Shown: positions 8,636-17,945 of the stretch, piece by piece | Numbering within the stretch: the first letter of the stretch is position 1 | Layout: each line of letters starts with the position of its first letter | Source of the DNA: Prevotella sp. UBA2742 | GTDB lineage: Bacteria; Bacteroidota; Bacteroidia; Bacteroidales; Bacteroidaceae | Assembly (NCBI GenBank): GCA_002353485.1 | Contig: DEJS01000007.1 | Location: 37,934-101,933 of the forward strand | DNA: 64,000 nt | Direction: 5' to 3' | Notes under the pieces: model-generated | What the model was told of the DNA's origin: nothing | What the model saw: the letters and a program-made list of their open reading frames with translations, nothing else | The model's database searches: none | Program-made: the position numbers and the translations under genes

Positions 8636-10144
8636 ATGGAAAAGAAAAGATTTTTTTTATTGATGATGGTGTTATGTGCAGCCCTAATGGCTGTGGCACA
8701 GCCCAAATTTAACGAGCGCCCAAAACTGGTGGTGGGAATAGTGGTAGACCAGATGCGCTGGGACTACCTGTCGCGCTATTATGACAAGTTCTGCGATGGT
8801 GGGTTCCGCAAAATGCTTGATGGAGGCTACTCATTTAATAATTGTCTTATAGACTATATCCCTACAGTGACAGCTATAGGACATACCAGTGCCTATACGG
8901 GTACTACGCCGGCATTCCATGGCATCTGCGGTAATAATTTCTATATTGATGGAAATGAGGTGTACTGCTGCGCCGACAAGACCGTGATGCCCGTAGGAAG
9001 TGACAATATGAAGGCCGGTCAGATGTCGCCTGTCAATCTGCTGGCAACAACCATAGGTGACCAACTGCGTTTGCATACAGAATTCCGCTCGAAGGTGATA
9101 GGTGTGTCGTATAAAGACCGTGCAGCCATCTTCCCTGCAGGACATGCAGCCAATGCTGCATACTGGCTTGACCTGAAGAACCGTCAGTTTATCACCAGTA
9201 CTTATTATATGAAGGAGCTTCCCCAGTGGGTTAAGGACTTTAACAAGGTGCTGAAGGAGAATAAAGTGTTCAAAGAGTTGGGCAAGAACATCGGTCTTTC
9301 GGCAGAGGCTGGACACATCACCGTGGATATGGCTATAGCTGCCCTGAAAGGCGAACGGCTAGGACAGGGCGACGAGACCGACATGCTATGTGTGAGCTTC
9401 TCAGAGACGGACGTTATAGGTCATAAGTGGAGTACGCGTGGCGAGCATACAGACGAGGCCTATATGGAACTGGACAAAGACATGGAGAAACTGTTCGAGG
9501 CATTAGACGAGCAGGTAGGTAAAGGACAGTATATCGTCTTTCTTACAGCCGACCATGGTGCAGCGCACAACTGGAAGTTCATGCAGGATAATCGTCTGCA
9601 TGGAGGACCGTGGCTGTCAGAGTCCCTGCGTACCGACCTGGAGCATTATGTGGCACAGAAACTTGGCAACAAGAAACCTGTAGTGAAGGGTATTGTGGAC
9701 TATCGCTTTTTCCTTGACCACGAAGGTATTGCCAGTGAAGGACTTGAACTACAACGTGTGAAGGACGTTATAATAGAGTACTTAAGGAAGAGTCCTAATC
9801 TGTCGTTTGTAGTAGACTATGAGAAGGCTGCCTATGCCCCTGTCCCGCAGCTGCTGCGTGAGAGAATCCTGAAAGGGTATAACTTCCATCGTTCGGGTGA
9901 CATTGTGGTGGCTGTGGAGCCTGGATACTATGAATATGGGTCGTGGTCGTCATCTACAGGTACGACGCACGGCGAGTGGAATCCTTACGACGCGCATATT
10001 CCTCTGTTGTTCTATGGCTGGCGGGTTCCTCATGGAGCTTCTGCTTGTGAAGTTCACATCACAGACATAGCCCCTACAATATGTTCGTTGCTTCGTATTC
10101 AACAACCAAATGCCTGCATAGGACGCTGTTTGGAATTTAATTGA
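8636..10144 (+). CDS. PafA-like alkaline phosphatase / phosphodiesterase superfamily enzyme, secreted
   Basis: 502 residues. Signal peptide MEKKRFFLLMMVLCAALMAVAQ, then the alkaline-phosphatase superfamily core: first metal Asp in VVGIVVDQMRWDYL, the catalytic Thr in PTVTAIGHTSAYTG (Thr as nucleophile, as in Flavobacterium PafA and in nucleotide pyrophosphatases), second metal block FLTADHGAAHN and the late THGEWNPYDAHIPLLFYG. It is expected to be a Zn-dependent phosphomonoesterase or phosphodiesterase in the periplasm. The length is slightly below the roughly 530-550 residues of typical PafA. The gene follows the phosphatase gene by 40 nt; a degenerate -7-like CAACTTTG lies at 8612-8619, so it may be co-transcribed or have a weak own promoter. 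Confidence 0.88.
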   Translation: MEKKRFFLLMMVLCAALMAVAQPKFNERPKLVVGIVVDQMRWDYLSRYYDKFCDGGFRKMLDGGYSFNNCLIDYIPTVTAIGHTSAYTGTTPAFHGICGNNFYIDGNEVYCCADKTVMPVGSDNMKAGQMSPVNLLATTIGDQLRLHTEFRSKVIGVSYKDRAAIFPAGHAANAAYWLDLKNRQFITSTYYMKELPQWVKDFNKVLKENKVFKELGKNIGLSAEAGHITVDMAIAALKGERLGQGDETDMLCVSFSETDVIGHKWSTRGEHTDEAYMELDKDMEKLFEALDEQVGKGQYIVFLTADHGAAHNWKFMQDNRLHGGPWLSESLRTDLEHYVAQKLGNKKPVVKGIVDYRFFLDHEGIASEGLELQRVKDVIIEYLRKSPNLSFVVDYEKAAYAPVPQLLRERILKGYNFHRSGDIVVAVEPGYYEYGSWSSSTGTTHGEWNPYDAHIPLLFYGWRVPHGASACEVHITDIAPTICSLLRIQQPNACIGRCLEFN

Positions 10145-10198
10145 GTGTTGGCGAAACAATTTCTACAATAAAGTGCTGATATATTGAGATTTATTCCG

Positions 10199-10206
10199 TA
10201 CCTTTG
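10199..10206 (+). promoter_or_regulatory. -7 box upstream of small HTH gene
   Basis: TACCTTTG ending 43 nt before the ATG at 10250. The frame is open to 10184, but a start there would lie upstream of this promoter. Confidence 0.55.
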
Positions 10207-10249
10207 CAGCCGAGAACGACGAACGAGACTAAATAAAAAGGCTGAAGGT

Positions 10250-10462
10250 ATGAACATAGGTAAGCACATTGAGGAGATTCTTAGGGGTCAAGGGCGCTCA
10301 GCAGCATGGCTGGCACGCGAGATTCCATGTGAGCGCACTAACGTCTATAACATCTTTAAAAGAAAGAGTTTGGATGTGCGCCTGCTGATGAGAATCAGTG
10401 TTATTCTGGAACATGACTTCTTTAAGGAATTATCCGAGGAAGCGTTTCCCAAGACTAAATGA
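10250..10462 (+). CDS. Small XRE/Cro-like helix-turn-helix protein
   Basis: 70 residues from the ATG at 10250. The protein is essentially one HTH domain: MNIGKHIEEILRGQGRSAAW, then LAREIPCERTNVYNIFKRKS resembling the turn and recognition helix of Cro/CI-type proteins, then a third helix LDVRLLMRISVILEHDFF. This pattern is common in Bacteroidetes as a stand-alone small regulator. It stands alone between its own -7 box and a rho-independent terminator, immediately before the nuo operon promoter. Target unknown. Confidence 0.75.
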   Translation: MNIGKHIEEILRGQGRSAAWLAREIPCERTNVYNIFKRKSLDVRLLMRISVILEHDFFKELSEEAFPKTK

Positions 10463-10467
10463 TACAG

Positions 10468-10502
10468 GCCGTTGCCCATAGTGGTAACGGCTTTTATTTT
10501 TA
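10468..10502 (+). terminator. Rho-independent terminator after HTH gene
   Basis: A 9-bp stem GCCGTTGCC (10468-10476) with GGTAACGGC (10483-10491), one G-U pair, 6-nt loop, followed by TTTTATTTTT. It separates the HTH gene from the nuo operon. Confidence 0.85.
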
Positions 10503-10548
10503 GCCATGAGTTGGAAGTTTTTTCAGTTTTCATTCAAATTCTTCTTTC

Positions 10549-10569
10549 TTCATTCTTCATTCTTCATTT
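10549..10569 (+). repeat. Three tandem 7-bp repeats (TTCATTC) before nuo promoter
   Basis: TTCATTC, TTCATTC, TTCATTT in direct succession 8 nt upstream of the nuo -7 box, occupying the place where a -33 element would be expected. Confidence 0.7.
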
Positions 10570-10576
10570 TTATTTG

Positions 10577-10584
10577 TACCTTTG
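10577..10584 (+). promoter_or_regulatory. -7 box of nuo operon promoter
   Basis: TACCTTTG 40 nt upstream of the nuoA ATG at 10625. The long upstream frame reading into this box is therefore not a real N-terminal extension. No TTTG sits at -33; the heptamer repeat lies there instead. Confidence 0.65.
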
Positions 10585-10624
10585 CAGGCAAATTGAATTC
10601 AATACAAACTTTTTATTTTTATTT

Positions 10625-10975
10625 ATGAACTTTACATTGTTAATTACCGTCTTGCTGACGGCTTTGACATTGGTGGCAGGCGCTTACGTTGTTGCGAAGC
10701 TAATAGGCCCACGTTCATATAATAAGGTCAAAGGCGAACCCTATGAGTGTGGTATTCCCACACGAGGTTCGTCATGGTTGCCTTTGAGCGTTGGTTTCTA
10801 TTTGTTTGCCATCTTGTTCCTCATGTTCGATGTGGAGACAGTGTTCCTCTACCCTTGGGCAGTGGTTGTGAAGGAGTTCGGCGCAGCAGCATTGCTGTCA
10901 ATTGGCTTCTTCCTGGTAGTTCTGGTATTAGGCTTGGCGTATGCCTGGCGGAAAGGAGACTTGGAATGGAAGTAA
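10625..10975 (+). CDS. nuoA: Complex I subunit A (NuoA)
   Basis: 116 residues, the normal length of NuoA. Three membrane spans and the signature Y-E-C-G (KGEPYECGIPTRGSSWLPLS), with the conserved acidic FDVETVFLYPW in the second span. It is part of the membrane arm at the junction with the peripheral arm. The start at 10625 gives the standard N-terminus MNFTLLITVLL and lies downstream of the promoter; the open frame further upstream is leader. First gene of a ten-gene operon; its last 10 nt overlap nuoB. Confidence 0.95.
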   Translation: MNFTLLITVLLTALTLVAGAYVVAKLIGPRSYNKVKGEPYECGIPTRGSSWLPLSVGFYLFAILFLMFDVETVFLYPWAVVVKEFGAAALLSIGFFLVVLVLGLAYAWRKGDLEWK

Positions 10976-11730
10976 GGAGACCCTACATCAAGAGCATTCC
11001 CTACGAGGAATGGAACGACAACGAGACGCTGGACAAACTGGTTGACGAGTTGCAGGAGGGTGGTACCAACGTCATCGTAGGCTCGTTGGACAAACTCATC
11101 AACTGGGGACGTGCCAACTCGCTATGGTCACTGACTTTCGCTACCTCGTGCTGCGGAATCGAGTTTATGGCCTGCGGTTGTTCGCGTTATGACTTTGCCC
11201 GCTTCGGCTTTGAGGTCACGCGCAACTCTCCCCGTCAGGCTGACCTGATTATGTGTGCCGGTACCATTACCCACAAGATGGCCCCAGCCCTGAAGCGTCT
11301 GTACGACGAGATGGCTGAGCCCAAGTATGTGATTGCTGTTGGTGGTTGTGCCATCAGTGGCGGACCATTCAAGTCGAGCTATCATGTTGTGAAAGGCATT
11401 GAGGAAATCGTGCCTGTTGATGTGTTTATTCCAGGTTGTCCTCCACGTCCTGAGGCCATCATGTATGGCATGATGCAGCTGCAACGTAAAGTGAAGATAG
11501 AGAAATTCTTCGGTGGTGCCAACCACAAGCAAAATGCTGCCGAGAAGGAACTGGGTGTGTCGAACGAAGAGTTGACGTTCCGAAATAAGCTGGGTGACCA
11601 TCGCCGCGATTGCGCGCCACACTCAGACCTTCAGGTCAGAGAACCGATGGTGGTGACTGACGTTCCTCAGGAGTTTGTTGAGGAGTTGAAGAACTCAAAA
11701 GAAGAAGTGAAGGAGGGCACTGCCGTATGA
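10966..11730 (+). CDS. nuoB: Complex I subunit B (NuoB), N2 cluster protein
   Basis: 254 residues from the ATG at 10966 (MEVRRPYIK), which overlaps the end of nuoA by 10 nt; the frame upstream of this is a shadow of nuoA. The four ligands of the terminal 4Fe-4S cluster N2 are visible: the Cys pair in ATSCCGIEF, Cys in CGCSRYDF/GGCAISGG and GCPPRPEAI. The C-terminal about 70 residues (HKQNAAEKELGVSN onward, ending EEVKEGTAV) form an acidic extension longer than in most NuoB proteins. It passes electrons to quinone at the interface with NuoD and NuoH. Confidence 0.95.
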   Translation: MEVRRPYIKSIPYEEWNDNETLDKLVDELQEGGTNVIVGSLDKLINWGRANSLWSLTFATSCCGIEFMACGCSRYDFARFGFEVTRNSPRQADLIMCAGTITHKMAPALKRLYDEMAEPKYVIAVGGCAISGGPFKSSYHVVKGIEEIVPVDVFIPGCPPRPEAIMYGMMQLQRKVKIEKFFGGANHKQNAAEKELGVSNEELTFRNKLGDHRRDCAPHSDLQVREPMVVTDVPQEFVEELKNSKEEVKEGTAV

Positions 11731-13340
11731 AGTTAGAATTCCTTTCATTCGATTTTGACAAGTTTGCACAAGAGATGCAGAACTTGAAGCAGCAGAAAGG
11801 CTTCGACTATTTGGTGACCATTGTCGGTGAAGACTTTGGCGCAGAGGAAGGCCTTGGCTGCATCTATATTCTGGAGAACAGTGAGACGCACGAGCGTTGC
11901 TCGGTCAAACAGATTGCCAAGTGTCAGGTATGTGGCGACGGCATGTCTTCCAATGGAACAGGTGATACTGATGGACAGCCCGTTCCCTATATCCCAACCG
12001 TCAGCACTATCTGGCGTGTTGCTGACCTGCTGGAGCGTGAAGTGTACGATTTCTATGGCATTGTGTTTTTGGGTCATCCTGACATGCGACGTCTATTCCT
12101 GCGCAGTGACTTCAAGGGCTATCCTTTCCGTAAGGACTGGAAGTTCAATGATAGTTATACACTGGATGATGATAAAGAGCCAGACTACGGTCTGGAATAT
12201 TATCTGGACAAGGATGGTAACCTGCAGTCTAAGCAGAATAAACTATTCGCTCAGGACGACTATGTCATTAATATAGGTCCTCAGCACCCCTCTACGCATG
12301 GTGTGTTGCGCCTGCAGACTGTTCTGGACGGTGAGACCGTTAAGCGTGTCTATCCTCATCTTGGCTATATCCATCGTGGTATAGAGAAGATGTGTGAGCA
12401 GATGACCTATCCCCAGACGTTGGCATTGACTGATCGACTGAACTATCTCTCGGCAATGATGCATCGTCATGCACTGGTTGGTGTCATTGAGGAAGGTATG
12501 GGCATTGAACTGACCGATCGTATTAAGTACATTCGTACCATCATGGACGAGCTTCAGCGTCTTGACTCGCACTTGCTCTATGTGGGTTGCTGTGCTCAGG
12601 ATATGGGTGCCCTGACAGCATTCCTTTATTCGATGCGTGACCGTGAACATGTGCTGAATTGTATGGAGGAGACCACGGGAGGCCGTCTGATACAGAACTA
12701 TTATAGAATAGGTGGGTTGCAGGACGATATCGACCCCAACTTCGTGAAGAACGTGAAGGACCTTGTGAAGTACATGAAGCCTATCATTCAGGAGTATGTC
12801 GACGTGTTTGGCGACAATGTCATTACGCATAATCGCTTTGAGAAGGTAGGTCCTATGTCGTTAGTGGATTGTATCTCGTATGCTGTTACTGGCCCTGCCG
12901 GGCGTGCCTCTGGTTGGAAAAACGACGTACGCAAGAACCATCCATACGATATGTACGACAAGGTGGAGTGGGAGCAGGTTACGATGAACGGCTGTGACAC
13001 CATGGACCGTTACACCTGCCACATCCAGGAGATGTATCAGAGTCTGAGGATTATTGAGCAACTCATCGACAACATCCCTGAGGGTGACTTCTATGTGAAG
13101 CAGAAGCCCATCATCAAGGTGCCCGAGGGACAATGGTACTTTTCTGTCGAAGGTGCCAGCGGTGAGTTCGGCGTATACCTCGACTCGCGAGGCGATAAGT
13201 CGCCCTATCGTCTGAAAATGCGCCCTATGGGCTTGTCGCTTACTGGTGCCCTCGACCCCATGCTGCGTGGTCAGAAAATTGCTGACCTTGTGGCTACAGG
13301 TGCAGCTATAGACTTTGTGATTCCCGATATCGACCGTTAG
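11727..13340 (+). CDS. nuoC: Complex I fused subunits C and D (NuoCD)
   Basis: 537 residues. Residues about 1-150 match NuoC (the 30-kDa subunit; DLLEREVYDFYGIVFLGHPD is its signature), and about 170-537 match NuoD (49-kDa subunit; INIGPQHPSTHGVLRL, LGYIHRGIEKMCE, LDSHLLYVG, and the C-terminal DPMLRGQKIADLVATGAAIDFVIPDIDR). The fusion is as in enterobacteria and Bacteroidetes. NuoD lines the quinone pocket with NuoB. The ATG overlaps the nuoB stop (ATGA), indicating translational coupling. The symbol nuoC is used for the fused gene. Confidence 0.95.
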   Translation: MKLEFLSFDFDKFAQEMQNLKQQKGFDYLVTIVGEDFGAEEGLGCIYILENSETHERCSVKQIAKCQVCGDGMSSNGTGDTDGQPVPYIPTVSTIWRVADLLEREVYDFYGIVFLGHPDMRRLFLRSDFKGYPFRKDWKFNDSYTLDDDKEPDYGLEYYLDKDGNLQSKQNKLFAQDDYVINIGPQHPSTHGVLRLQTVLDGETVKRVYPHLGYIHRGIEKMCEQMTYPQTLALTDRLNYLSAMMHRHALVGVIEEGMGIELTDRIKYIRTIMDELQRLDSHLLYVGCCAQDMGALTAFLYSMRDREHVLNCMEETTGGRLIQNYYRIGGLQDDIDPNFVKNVKDLVKYMKPIIQEYVDVFGDNVITHNRFEKVGPMSLVDCISYAVTGPAGRASGWKNDVRKNHPYDMYDKVEWEQVTMNGCDTMDRYTCHIQEMYQSLRIIEQLIDNIPEGDFYVKQKPIIKVPEGQWYFSVEGASGEFGVYLDSRGDKSPYRLKMRPMGLSLTGALDPMLRGQKIADLVATGAAIDFVIPDIDR

Positions 13341-13383
13341 TCGAAGAATTGTAAATTTGAAGAATTGGATAATTGAAGTTATT

Positions 13384-14472
13384 ATGTTCGACTTTTCTAT
13401 TATAACACAATGGTTCGACGCTTTTCTTCGCGAGACGTTAGGTCTGGGAGATTTTCTGTCGATATTGATTGAGTGCGTACTTGTTGGCGTGGCCATCCTC
13501 GTTGGATATGCGCTGATAGCTATCGTACTGATTTTCATGGAGCGTAAGGTGTGTGCCTTCTTCCAGTGCCGCTTAGGCCCGATGCGTGTAGGCTACTGGG
13601 GCCTGCTGCAGGTCTTTGCCGACGTGCTGAAGATGCTCATCAAGGAGATTTTCTTCGTCGACCGTGCCGACAAGCTGCTCTATGCTGTGGCTCCGCTGTT
13701 GGTCATCATCGGCTCTGTGGGTGCCTTCTCGTTCCTGCCGTGGAACAATGGTGCCACGGTGCTCGACTTTAACGTGGGCGTGTTCTTGCTAACAGCTATC
13801 TCGTCGATAGGTGTAGTAGGTATCTTCCTTGCAGGTTGGGGCTCTAATAACAAGTATTCTGTTGTCTCGGCCATGCGCGGTGCTGTGCAGATGATTTCCT
13901 ACGAGATGTCGCTCTGCCTCTGTCTCATTACTGCCGTCATACTAACTGGCACGATGCAGATGTCTGGTATTGTCGAGGCACAGACTGGACCGTGGAAATG
14001 GCTTATTTTCCAAGGCCATGTGCCGGCTATCATCGCCTTCCTCGTGTTCCTCGTTGCAGGTAATGCCGAGGCCAACCGTGGCCCGTTTGACATGGCTGAG
14101 GCCGAGAGCGAGCTGACGGCAGGTCACCATACCGAATACTCCGGCATGGGTTTCGGATTTTTCTATTTGGCAGAGTTCCTCAATCTCTTTATCATTGCGG
14201 GTATCGCTGCTACCGTCTTTTTGGGTGGTTGGGCTCCTGTCAACATTGGTATTGAGGCTTTCGATGAGCTGATGAATTACATCCCAGGCATCGTGTGGTT
14301 TATGGGTAAGGCTTTTGCCTTGGTATGGATTTTGATGTGGATTAAGTGGACTTTCCCCCGTCTGCGTATAGACCAGATTTTGAAATTAGAGTGGAAATAC
14401 TTGATGCCATTAGGATTGATAAATCTTGTTCTGATGACCATCGTGGTGGCCTTGGGCTTATATATTAAATAA
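13384..14472 (+). CDS. nuoH: Complex I subunit H (NuoH)
   Basis: 362 residues, about eight membrane spans. Conserved FMERKVCAFFQCRLGPMRVGYWGLLQ and ANRGPFDMAEAESELTAGHH are the quinone-channel loops of NuoH/ND1. The ATG at 13384 is preferred over a TTG at 13357 that would add nine residues from an A/T-rich leader. The 43-nt gap from nuoCD contains GAAGAATTG-like repeats similar to those before nuoL. Confidence 0.95.
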   Translation: MFDFSIITQWFDAFLRETLGLGDFLSILIECVLVGVAILVGYALIAIVLIFMERKVCAFFQCRLGPMRVGYWGLLQVFADVLKMLIKEIFFVDRADKLLYAVAPLLVIIGSVGAFSFLPWNNGATVLDFNVGVFLLTAISSIGVVGIFLAGWGSNNKYSVVSAMRGAVQMISYEMSLCLCLITAVILTGTMQMSGIVEAQTGPWKWLIFQGHVPAIIAFLVFLVAGNAEANRGPFDMAEAESELTAGHHTEYSGMGFGFFYLAEFLNLFIIAGIAATVFLGGWAPVNIGIEAFDELMNYIPGIVWFMGKAFALVWILMWIKWTFPRLRIDQILKLEWKYLMPLGLINLVLMTIVVALGLYIK

Positions 14473-14481
14473 GGTATTGCA

Positions 14482-15024
14482 ATGGAAAATAAAGGATATT
14501 TCGAAGAGATAGGACATGGTTTGAAGACGCTTGCCACTGGTATGGGAGTGACTTGGAAGGAGTACTTCAAGGACTTTTTCTCCAACAAGTCGACAGAGCA
14601 GTATCCTGAGAACCGGAAGACGACACTGCATGTGTCGGCACGTCACCGTGGACGCCTGGTGTTCAAGCGCAACGACGACGGCTCTTTCAAGTGCACGGCC
14701 TGCACGTTGTGTGAGAAGTCTTGCCCCAATGGAACTATCAAGATTACGAGCCACATGGCCGAAGACCCGGAGACGGGCAAGAAGAAGAAGGTGCTCGACG
14801 ACTACCAGTACGACCTTGGCGACTGCATGTTCTGCCAGCTTTGTACCAACGCCTGCAACTTCGACGCCATTGAGTTCACCAACGATTTCGAGAACGCAGT
14901 GTTCGACCGCTCGAAGCTGGTGCTGCACTTGGACAAGGAGCAGTATAAGGGCGGTTCGCTGCCTGGCCTCATTGATGGCGGCGCACCGCTGACCATCGGT
15001 AAGTTTAACACTAAAACGAAGTAA
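14482..15024 (+). CDS. nuoI: Complex I subunit I (NuoI), two 4Fe-4S clusters
   Basis: 180 residues. Two ferredoxin-type motifs, CTACTLCEKSCPNG and CMFCQLCTNACNFDA, ligate clusters N6a and N6b, which carry electrons toward NuoB. The N-terminal amphipathic region (MENKGYFEEIGHGLKTLATG) docks on the membrane arm. Since nuoEFG are absent, NuoI is the likely electron entry face in this complex, where ferredoxin has been proposed as donor in similar 11-subunit complexes. Confidence 0.95.
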   Translation: MENKGYFEEIGHGLKTLATGMGVTWKEYFKDFFSNKSTEQYPENRKTTLHVSARHRGRLVFKRNDDGSFKCTACTLCEKSCPNGTIKITSHMAEDPETGKKKKVLDDYQYDLGDCMFCQLCTNACNFDAIEFTNDFENAVFDRSKLVLHLDKEQYKGGSLPGLIDGGAPLTIGKFNTKTK

Positions 15025-15030
15025 GCGACT

Positions 15031-15552
15031 ATGGCAAATATGATTATGTTTTGCATTCTTGCCGTCGTCATTCTCGGCTCTGCCGTGATGTGCGTGACGA
15101 CGACCAGAATCATGCGAGCCGCAACATTCATGTTGTTTGTGCTCTTCGGCGTGGCAGGTCTTTACTTCCTGCTCGACTATACGTACCTGGGAGCTGCCCA
15201 GATTTCAGTCTATGCCGGCGGCGTGACGATGATTTATGTCTTCGCCATTCAACTGGTAAGCAAGCGCACCCTGCAGGGCCTGACCGAGCGAATGAAGGGT
15301 AGCCGCGTTCTTTGGGGCGGTCTGCTCTGTCTCATCGGTTGTGCTACGGTAATCCTGGTGCTGCTGAAGAATAAGTTTATCTATACCGCTGATGCCGTTG
15401 CCGATGTAGAGGTTCCCATGAAAAACATCGGACAGGCTCTGGTAGGCGCGGGACGTTACGAGTATGTGCTGGCATTTGAGTTCATCTCGCTGTTCCTGCT
15501 GGCCTGCATCATAGGTGGTTTGGTTGTTTCACGTAAAGAAGAGGAGAAGTAA
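15031..15552 (+). CDS. nuoJ: Complex I subunit J (NuoJ)
   Basis: 173 residues, five membrane spans; AQISVYAGGVTMIYVFAIQL is the conserved third span (pi-bulge helix) of NuoJ/ND6. It lies 6 nt after nuoI and 3 nt before nuoK. Confidence 0.95.
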   Translation: MANMIMFCILAVVILGSAVMCVTTTRIMRAATFMLFVLFGVAGLYFLLDYTYLGAAQISVYAGGVTMIYVFAIQLVSKRTLQGLTERMKGSRVLWGGLLCLIGCATVILVLLKNKFIYTADAVADVEVPMKNIGQALVGAGRYEYVLAFEFISLFLLACIIGGLVVSRKEEEK

Positions 15553-15555
15553 GCT

Positions 15556-15867
15556 ATGATAATACCTGTAGAATGTTATTTCGTGCTCAGCGCACTGCTG
15601 TTCTTCATTGGCGTCTTCGGCTTTGTCACGCGTCGCAACCTCATTGCCATGCTGATTAGCATCGAACTGGTGCTCAATGCTGTCGACATCAACTTTGCGG
15701 CCTTCAACCGCCTGCTGTATCCCGGCTCCATGGAGGGCATGTTCATGACGCTCTTCTCCATTGGAGTTTCGGCAGCAGAGTCGGCAGTGGCCATTGCTAT
15801 CATCATCAATGTCTATCGCAACTTCCGTAGCGATAGTGTTGACAGCATCAAGAACATGAAATGGTAA
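15556..15867 (+). CDS. nuoK: Complex I subunit K (NuoK)
   Basis: 103 residues and three spans, as in NuoK/ND4L. Conserved Glu residues are in LISIELVLNAVDINF and SAAESAVAIAIII, the two acidic positions of the E-channel. Gap of 45 nt to nuoL filled by four 8-bp repeats. Confidence 0.95.
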   Translation: MIIPVECYFVLSALLFFIGVFGFVTRRNLIAMLISIELVLNAVDINFAAFNRLLYPGSMEGMFMTLFSIGVSAAESAVAIAIIINVYRNFRSDSVDSIKNMKW

Positions 15868-15873
15868 GGGATA

Positions 15874-15905
15874 AGAATTGAAGAATTAAAGAATTAAAGA
15901 ATTGA
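15874..15905 (+). repeat. Four tandem 8-bp repeats (AGAATTRA) between nuoK and nuoL
   Basis: AGAATTGA, AGAATTAA, AGAATTAA, AGAATTGA in succession, ending 7 nt before the nuoL ATG, in the place of a ribosome binding site. Confidence 0.85.
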
Positions 15906-15912
15906 AGCTTTT

Positions 15913-17904
15913 ATGGATATATATAGTTATTCCTTCCTGATACTTCTGCTGCCTGCGCTCTCATTCGTGATACTTGCGCTGTGTGGTATGAAGATGTCGC
16001 ATAAGACCGCCGGCCTTATCGGCACTACGTCATTAGGACTGATTACCGTGCTGTCCTATGCGACGGCCTTCGCCTACTTCGGTGGCGACCGTTTGTCGAA
16101 CGGCACGTTCCCCACGATAGTTCCCTATAACTTCACCTGGTTGCCGTTGGGCAATCTGCACTTCGACATGGGTATCCTCTTGGACCCCATTTCGGTCATG
16201 ATGCTCATCGTCATCAGCACGGTGTCGTTTATGGTACATATCTATTCGTTCGGCTACATGCATGGTGAGAAGGGTTTCCAGCGTTACTACGCTTTCCTCT
16301 CATTGTTCACCATGTCGATGCTCGGTCTGGTGCTGGCCACCAACATCTTCCAGATGTACACCTTCTGGGAACTGGTGGGTGTCTCCAGCTACCTGCTCAT
16401 CGGTTTCTACTATCCGCTGAAGCCTGCCATCGCTGCCTCAAAAAAGGCCTTCATCGTGACGCGTTTTGCCGACATGTTCTTCCTCATCGGCATCCTGCTC
16501 TTCGGCTACTATACCGACTCGTTCAGCTTCTCGTTTGCTGGCGACATCGTGATGGGGCAGGGCACCACGCCGTTCATCGAGGGCAATGCCGCCAAGGCCA
16601 TGGCTGCTGGTGCCTTCATTCTGCCCACTGCCTTAGTGCTGATGTTCATTGGTGGTGCCGGTAAGTCGGCTATGTTCCCGTTGCACATCTGGCTGCCTGA
16701 TGCCATGGAGGGTCCCACGCCAGTATCGGCTCTCATCCACGCTGCTACGATGGTGGTGGCTGGTGTGTTCCAGATTGCCCGTATGTTCCCCCTGTGGGTT
16801 GAGTACGCCCAACCGCAGATGAGCATCGTGGTCTGGGTGGGCGTGTTCACAGCCTTCTATGCTGCTGCCGTGGCCTGCGCCCAGAGTGACATCAAGCGAG
16901 TACTGGCCTTCTCTACCATCTCGCAGATTGCGTTCATGATGGTAGCCCTCGGCGTGTCGTTGCCTGGTCATCATGGTGTGCTCGACAACCACGCTCAGTT
17001 GGGTTTCATGGCAGGTATGTTCCATCTTTTTACCCATGCTATGTTTAAGGCTTGCCTGTTCCTTGGAGCCGGTTGTATCATTCATGCCGTACACTCTAAC
17101 GAGATGGCCCTGATGGGTGGCTTGCGCAAGTATATGCCTATCACGCACATCACGTTCCTCATCTCGTGTCTGGCTATTGCTGGTATTCCCTTCTTCTCAG
17201 GCTTCTCGTCGAAAGACGAGATTATCACAGCCTGCTTTGCCTACAGTCCTGTGGTGGGTTGGATTATGACAGGTATTGCCGCTATGACCGCTTTCTACAT
17301 GTTCCGACTGTATTACGGCATCTTCTGGGGAACCGAGAACAAGGAGGCTCACGCACATCATACACCACACGAGGCTCCCGCCACGATGACCATCCCTCTG
17401 ATAGTGCTTTGCGTCATCACTTGTGGCGTGGGCATCTACACCACCATTGCCGGTTTTGCTGGGTGGGGTGGCAGCTTCGGCCAGTTCGTAAGTGCCGAGG
17501 GTACCAACTACACCATCCACTTTGATACGCAGATTGCGCTGACTTCAACCGTCATCGCCATCTTGAGCATCTGTCTGGCCACCTATATCTATAAAGGTGA
17601 GAGCCAGCCCGTCGCCGACTGCCTGTACAAGCAGTTCCCGCGTCTGCATCAGGCTGCCTACAAGCGTTTTTATCAGGACGAGATTTGGCAGTATGTCACC
17701 CACCGCATCATTTTCCGCTGTGTCTCCACGCCCATCGCCTGGTTCGACCGTCATGTCGTTGATGGCACGTTCAACTTTTTGGCATGGGGTGCTAACGAGG
17801 CCGGCGAGTCGTTGCGTCCCTGGCAGAGTGGCGACGTGCGCCAGTATGCTGTGTGGTTCCTCACTGGAACAGTAGCGCTGACGCTAATACTGTTGGCTAT
17901 TTAA
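15913..17904 (+). CDS. nuoL: Complex I subunit L (NuoL), antiporter-like
   Basis: 663 residues, the largest membrane subunit. The antiporter core has FWELVGVSSYLLIGFYY (Glu of the proton channel), GGAGKSAMFPLHIWLPDAMEGPT split around the conserved Lys, and SALIHAATMV. The C-terminal part (about 560-663) has the lateral amphipathic helix and final span. One of three proton-pumping modules with NuoM and NuoN. Confidence 0.95.
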   Translation: MDIYSYSFLILLLPALSFVILALCGMKMSHKTAGLIGTTSLGLITVLSYATAFAYFGGDRLSNGTFPTIVPYNFTWLPLGNLHFDMGILLDPISVMMLIVISTVSFMVHIYSFGYMHGEKGFQRYYAFLSLFTMSMLGLVLATNIFQMYTFWELVGVSSYLLIGFYYPLKPAIAASKKAFIVTRFADMFFLIGILLFGYYTDSFSFSFAGDIVMGQGTTPFIEGNAAKAMAAGAFILPTALVLMFIGGAGKSAMFPLHIWLPDAMEGPTPVSALIHAATMVVAGVFQIARMFPLWVEYAQPQMSIVVWVGVFTAFYAAAVACAQSDIKRVLAFSTISQIAFMMVALGVSLPGHHGVLDNHAQLGFMAGMFHLFTHAMFKACLFLGAGCIIHAVHSNEMALMGGLRKYMPITHITFLISCLAIAGIPFFSGFSSKDEIITACFAYSPVVGWIMTGIAAMTAFYMFRLYYGIFWGTENKEAHAHHTPHEAPATMTIPLIVLCVITCGVGIYTTIAGFAGWGGSFGQFVSAEGTNYTIHFDTQIALTSTVIAILSICLATYIYKGESQPVADCLYKQFPRLHQAAYKRFYQDEIWQYVTHRIIFRCVSTPIAWFDRHVVDGTFNFLAWGANEAGESLRPWQSGDVRQYAVWFLTGTVALTLILLAI

Positions 17905-17945
17905 TCTCGAGAAGTCAAATATCGAAATAACGAAATAACAAAACA

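Noticed and set aside
10472..10624. N-terminal extension of nuoA by 51 codons
   Set aside because: It runs through the terminator tail and the -7 box at 10577-10584, and the standard NuoA N-terminus begins at 10625.
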